The position numbers and the translations under genes were made by a program. Positions 60,155 through 64,000 of a stretch of DNA of 64,000 nucleotides are shown here, piece by piece. The DNA is from Blastomussa wellsi (taxonomy: Eukaryota > Cnidaria > Anthozoa > Scleractinia > Plerogyridae). The notes below the pieces were generated by a model. It was not told where the DNA came from, did not search any database, and saw only the letters and a program-made list of their open reading frames with translations. Position 1 is the first letter of the stretch. Each line of letters starts with the position of its first letter. Location: assembly GCA_947652115.1 (NCBI GenBank), contig OX393568.1, positions 13,240,242-13,304,241 of the forward strand, read 5' to 3'.

Positions 60155-61178
60155 CTGTCGTACTTGTCTGACCAGTCTTTCCAGCGTACCAAGACTTTAT
60201 TGCCTTTGCGTTTCAAGATTTTTTCCACTCGAAACAAATCATTGTCTTTCACTTTCACTTTTTGCAAATCTTGACTGTAAAAGGTACCTTTGACGGGTGT
60301 CCCGTCGAATTCTTCCAACTTGTACGTGGGAACGACTCCCGGTACACTCTGTCGTACCGTAAACACTTCCTCCGTCCAACCTGGCAGATACCCTTAAATG
60401 GACGGAATTTTTTGTTGAGTCTCACCCGATCATTGGGTTTCAATGCTGGTTTGACTCTTTTCCCAGAGAGACGTTTGCCATACATTCGATCCCACACTTT
60501 TTTATCGTTCTCTGCATTCACCTTCTCAGGGGCCATACCTATGGTACGGTGAGGGGAGGCGTTGTACCCTGCGACCAATTTGGGTAACACGTTCAAGAAA
60601 CTCAGGGTGTTCTTTAAAGTAAAATAACGATACCGTCTCTCCTTGAAAGTGCGGTTGAAACGTTCCACGATGCTGGCCTTGGTGTCGCCAAAAGTGGAGA
60701 AATGATGAATGTCTTTTCGTTTCATCAACGCTTGGAACGTGTGATTGTAGAATTCCTTGCCATCATCCGTCTGTAGATTTTTAGGTTGACGTCCTTTAAC
60801 ACGTTTCAAAATCGTGGCAAACGCATCGGTGACCGCTTTACCCGTCTTGTTCTTCAAAGGTTCCACCCAGGCGTACTTGGAAAACGCATCGATCACCGTG
60901 AGAAAATAACGTATCCCCTTATTCTGTTTGGCAATGTTTTGCACTTCGATCAAGTCGGCGACCCATTGTTCGTCGATTCCAAATACCAGGACGGGTAGCG
61001 TGGGATAACGTCTCCTTCGAGGTTTGTGAAGGGTATACCCCAACTCTTTTTGTAGGATCTCCTGGACATTTTTCACGGAGGTGTTTTGAGCTTTGGCAAA
61101 TCGTTCGATTCCTCCAAGACTCCCAGGCTGAGCAGGATCACGATAGACTTCGATCAAAGAAATCTTCTTTTTCACCAT
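60121..61178 (-). pseudogene. Polinton integrase (rve) with C-terminal chromodomain, frameshifted
   Basis: Start ATG 61178 (MVKKKISLIEVYRDPAQPGS) overlaps the stop of the small CxxC gene. The core shows the DDE triad: first Asp in QWVADLIEVQNI, second in LQTDDGKEF, Glu in ASIVERFNRTFKERRYRYF. After GRRVRL-like RLNKKFRPFKG the frame slips near 60,395 at 'taaggg'. The next register encodes EVFTVRQSVPGVVPTYKLEE, then a chromodomain, LFRVEKILKRKGNKVLVRWKD followed by KYDSWIEKS, ending at 60121. Chromodomain integrases direct insertion toward modified histones. One base lost in a short run separates the two parts. Confidence 0.85.
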
Positions 61179-61453
61179 GTTCTCTGTATTCGGTTGAGTT
61201 TCATAACACAATCGTGGACGAGAGCATTGTAATGTTCTCGTATGACGTTGAACCACTCGAATTGTTGAGGTTGATGTTTCAACCAAATGATATAGACCAC
61301 GAAACGAAATGGGTTCTCACTCACGTCAGTGGCTTTGAATTCGTGTAAGGGATCATCGCTAGGGGTGAGAGGAATCACGATTCCTTGCCCGTGTTTGAGA
61401 TACACTCGCTCACACAAGTCACACACCCAACACCAATACGCTTCACTACTCAT
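61172..61453 (-). CDS. Small CxxC protein of the Polinton
   Basis: 93 codons: MSSEAYWCWVCDLCERVYLK, then an alternation of hydrophobic and charged residues (FRFVVYIIWLKHQPQQFEWF) and VIREHYNALVHDC. The W-C-x-x-C-x-x-C start may bind a metal. Placed directly before the integrase, with overlapping stop and start, so probably a real gene. Function unknown. Confidence 0.5.
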   Translation of the reverse strand: MSSEAYWCWVCDLCERVYLKHGQGIVIPLTPSDDPLHEFKATDVSENPFRFVVYIIWLKHQPQQFEWFNVIREHYNALVHDCVMKLNRIQRTW

Positions 61454-61539
61454 ACTGATACCAAATAAACCTTTTTATTGCAGGACAACATTAATAAAAG
61501 GTAGTTTACAGAAAAAATAATGAAGTAGAAAAAAGCTTG

Positions 61540-62210
61540 TTAAACATTACAGTATTGTTTGTTCTTATCAAATTCTTGTCTTCGTTTCAGTACTTCCATG
61601 AGGAATACAATTTGTAGTAAATCATCTTTGTATTCGGGTTTGTACGTGAACCCTTTTAGTTCCGGTGGGTAAACAATCTCGTTGGTACCAACAGCAGTAG
61701 TGAAACTTGTGTAAGTCTTTACTTGATCCCATAACAGCTCTTGGTTAGGAGCGACGGAGGGTGTTCCCTGGTACTCTACTGTATTATTCATCCATGCCAT
61801 GTTTTTGCTGCTAGGAAGCTCGTTTCCCCATTGGAAGAATTTGCAGCGGTTCCTTTGACACCTAAAGTAGATTCTGCCCGGGTTCTGTTCCGATCTTGAT
61901 TCGCACAACACCAATGGTTCTGAACAAAAACATTTCAGCTTGTCTTTGTTCCATTTGTACCAGACAGGGATTTGATCCTGGACATTCTTCAATAAGCCAT
62001 CAACTTTATCGAATCCCGTAAAGATGAAACAATCGGACATGGGACATTTCACATACTCCCATCCTGTTCGGGAAGTACATTTCTCCAGCTTACAATCGTG
62101 AATAAAACATTCCATAGGTTCTTCTTTTACTGTCTGATTCGTTTCTTGCTGACCTTCTTCTAACACTTCAAAACCCAGATCTCTCAATAAATCGTTGGTA
62201 TCAATATCTT
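61540..62210 (-). pseudogene. GRF-type zinc-finger protein, 3' part, interrupted by a LINE
   Basis: From the break: DIDTNDLLRDLGFEVLEEGQ, a first Cys cluster (CFIHDCKLEKC ... CPMSDCFIF), then a GRF-like finger CFCSEPLVLCESR with NPGRIYFRCQRNRCKFFQWG, and a helical C-terminus. GRF fingers bind single-stranded nucleic acid in repair proteins. The same reading frame resumes at 63,859 beyond the LINE and reaches a start at 63977. The protein probably assists replication of the element (inference). Confidence 0.6.
62200..62210 (+). repeat. LINE target-site duplication, left copy
   Basis: atcaatatctt, identical to 63849-63859. Confidence 0.88.
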
Positions 62211-63848
62211 TAAAGAAGTACTCAATAGAGACCAACCAGAAAACCCAGTCTTAAGTGATGAGGTATATGAATTGGAACTAAATGACGTCATTGAAGAGAT
62301 CTCAATCAGTGAACCAACTTTAGGTGAAGTCAAACAAGCTATAAAAAGATTGAAGAATGGGAAAGCGCCAGGAACTGACTCTATCACGGCCGAACTATTG
62401 AAAGCAAACATAGAGTTTTCAGCAACAAAAATCCATCAGTTGTTGAGAAAAGTATGGACGTTTGAGAAGATCCCCCAACCCTGGAAGCAAGAGCTAATTA
62501 TCAAGTTGCCGAAGAAAGGGAATCTCAAAGAATGCAAAAATTCGAGAGGAATGACCTTACTGTCCGTTGTGGGGAAGGTACTCGGTAGAATCATCATAGA
62601 GCGAGTGAGAAATGGAGTGGATAGAAGGCTGAGGAAGGAACAGGCAGGTTATAGAAAGGGGAGGGGTACAACAGACCAGATCTTCATCCTGCGGAACATT
62701 ATTGAGCAGGTCAGCGAATGGCAGGCAACCCTGTACCTGAACTTTGTAGACTTTGAGAAGGCTTTTGATTCTATCCACCGAGAAAGCCTGTGGGTAATAA
62801 TGGCTAAGTATGGAATCCCGGAGAAGATCGTGAAAATGGTAAGAGTATTTTATGACGACTTCAAGTGTGCTGTAGAAGATCAGGGGAAACATGTGAGTGG
62901 TTTGACATAAAAACTGGGGTAAAACAAGGATGCAATATGTCGGGATTCTTGTTCTTGATTGTTATGGATTGGGTAATGCGAAGAGCGGTTGGCAGTGGTG
63001 AAAACGGTATTAGGTGGAGGTTTACTTCAAAACTGGACGATTTGGACTTTGCGGACGATATAGCTCTGCTTTCATCTACCAAGCAGCAGATTCAGGATAA
63101 AACGACAAGGCTGGACGAAGAGGCCAGACGGGTGGGACTCAAAATCAACGGAGAAAAGACAAAAACGATGAGGATCAATGCAAGGAACCAAGAAAACATC
63201 ATAATAAATGGGCAGGATATTGAAGATGTCGAAGAGTTTGTGTACTTGGGGGCGAAAGTTTGTAAAGAGGGAGGTGGTATGAAGGACTTGAAGAACAGGT
63301 TATCGAAAGCCAGAGGTGCCTTTAAAAAACTAAAGAAGATCTGGATCTCTAATAACATCTCGAGGAAAACAAAACTGAGGCTGTATAAAACACTGGTAGT
63401 GCCAGTGTTACTCTATGGATCTGAGACATGGAAGATGAACAAAGGAGATGATAAAGCAGTGAATGTCTTCCATAATAGATGCCTACGTAAGATCTTCCGA
63501 ATCCGATGGCAAGACCATGTCAGTACCAAAGAGCTACTGGAAAGAGCAAGCATGAAGCCACTGAGTGTGGAAGTGATGTCTCGAAGATGGAAAATGATTG
63601 GCCATATTCTTAGGAAAGATCGCAATGATGATTGCAATGTTGCCATGAGCTGGGCACCAGAAGGTAAAAGGAGAAGGGGAAGACCAAAAACCACCTGGAG
63701 ACGGACAGTAGAGAAAGAAAGGCAAGAAGCAGGTTGGAGATCGTGGGAGGAGGTGCGGACCGCAGCAACCAATAGAGAGGAGTGGAGAAGCTCTGTGAAG
63801 GCCCTATGTGCCACGAGGCACGAAAAGGATATATGATGATATATGATG
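62211..63848 (+). mobile_element. 5'-truncated LINE (non-LTR retrotransposon)
   Basis: Carries most of a reverse transcriptase and the C-terminal region of ORF2, no endonuclease, and ends in an atatgatgat repeat. It is flanked by an exact 11-bp duplication. Inserted on the strand opposite to the Polinton genes. Same family as the fragment at 38,739, judging from the shared C-terminal motifs. Confidence 0.9.
62272..63836 (+). pseudogene. LINE reverse transcriptase, frameshifted
   Basis: The first block (62272-62910) has the RT start: EVKQAIKRLKNGKAPGTDSI, KQELIIKLPKKGNLKECKNSRG, EQAGYRKGRGTTDQIFILRN and NFVDFEKAFDSIHRESLW. The second block (62865-63836, shifted by one) continues IKTGVKQGCNMSGFLFLIVM and the catalytic DLDFADDIALLSS, then VYLGAKV, the RKTKLRLYKTLVVPVLLYGS region and RRRGRPKTTWRRTVEKERQE. 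A one-base indel near 62,885 separates them. The endonuclease is lost by 5' truncation. Confidence 0.9.
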
Positions 63849-63859
63849 ATCAATATCTT
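63849..63859 (+). repeat. LINE target-site duplication, right copy
   Basis: atcaatatctt. Confidence 0.88.
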
Positions 63860-63977
63860 GTAGGGGTATGTTGGCTTCTTTCTTCTTTTTGGCGGACTCT
63901 TTCTGGGAAGACTTTTGTTTTCTCTTTTTACTTTGCGTGGGATATTTTTTGTTTGAACAAGGGTTCTTTCCGGCCAT
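63860..63977 (-). pseudogene. GRF-type zinc-finger protein, 5' part
   Basis: Minus-strand frame from ATG 63977: MAGKNPCSNKKYPTQSKKRK, then a lysine-rich run to NIPLQDID, where the LINE interrupts it. The DID at the break is repeated on the other side because of the target duplication. It fits a basic, possibly nuclear-localising N-terminus. Confidence 0.55.
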
Positions 63978-64000
63978 TTCTTCGTCAGTCGTCGCTTCTT

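Larger units (their letters stand above)
54960..64000 (-). mobile_element. Polinton/Maverick (adintovirus-like) element, decayed; continues past the window
   Basis: On one strand and tightly packed: integrase with chromodomain, penton-like protein, major capsid protein, adenain-like protease, packaging ATPase and small basic GG-motif proteins. This set defines Polinton/Maverick virus-like transposons. No family B DNA polymerase is visible; it may lie right of 64,000. Most genes have a frameshift or deletion. A LINE is inserted in the right-most gene. The left end near 54,954 adjoins an inverted terminal sequence, but I cannot prove that it is the element's own terminus. Confidence 0.88.

Noticed and set aside
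54960..61453. Sequencing error as sole cause of all Polinton frame breaks
   Set aside because: Several single-base slips lie in homopolymers and could be errors, but the ATPase and capsid breaks lack whole segments, and nearby 4-5 kb frames (Copia, BEL pol) are clean.

Overview
This is a repeat-dense piece of an animal nuclear genome, most likely a cnidarian and probably a coral or sea-anemone relative. That is an inference from three things: intron-bearing animal genes (an SLC6 transporter, mitochondrial IF3), the mix of DIRS, Ty3/gypsy, BEL/Pao, Copia, LINE, tRNA-SINE and Polinton elements, and the AT-rich intergenic DNA. No bacterial operon, rRNA or CRISPR array is visible.

Bases 1-11,900 hold the decayed end of a DIRS-like tyrosine-recombinase retrotransposon, an apparently intronless mitochondrial IF3 gene (2978-3649), and many small inverted-repeat elements (MITEs, fold-backs, SINEs). 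Bases 11,907-16,373 are a complete Ty3/gypsy element with visibly identical LTRs and a 5-bp target duplication, but with a broken pol. Bases 17,835-20,404 are a fold-back element. Its inverted arms are built of a 35-bp tandem repeat and it is bounded by a 9-bp target duplication.

From 20,938 to 50,366, four minus-strand exons (50229-50366, 24382-24484, 21755-21855, 20938-21105) join in frame into the C-terminal transmembrane half of an SLC6 sodium-coupled transporter. The intron between the first two is about 25.7 kb. It contains SINEs, a Ty3/gypsy element split by a BEL/Pao element, a truncated LINE, an intact Copia element, a hAT remnant, a third gypsy fragment and two local duplications. 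Target duplications and LTR pairs give a clear nesting order.

From about 52,780 to the right edge lies the most unusual part. A 2.2-kb segment bounded by inverted copies of a ~70-bp sequence carries coiled-coil genes, one of them apparently spliced. It abuts a minus-strand Polinton/adintovirus-like module. In transcription order this module has an interrupted GRF-type zinc-finger protein, a small CxxC protein, a retroviral-type integrase with chromodomain, a penton-like minor capsid protein, two small GG-motif proteins, a double-jelly-roll-type major capsid protein, an adenain-like cysteine protease, a packaging ATPase, a two-helix membrane protein and a basic GG-motif core-like protein. The genes overlap by a few bases in viral style, yet most carry a frameshift or deletion, so this copy is a fossil. 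No DNA polymerase B is seen; it may lie beyond base 64,000. A 5'-truncated LINE with an 11-bp target duplication has landed in the zinc-finger gene.

All names come from reading motifs without database searches. LTR and TIR ends and TSDs were read directly from the bases.
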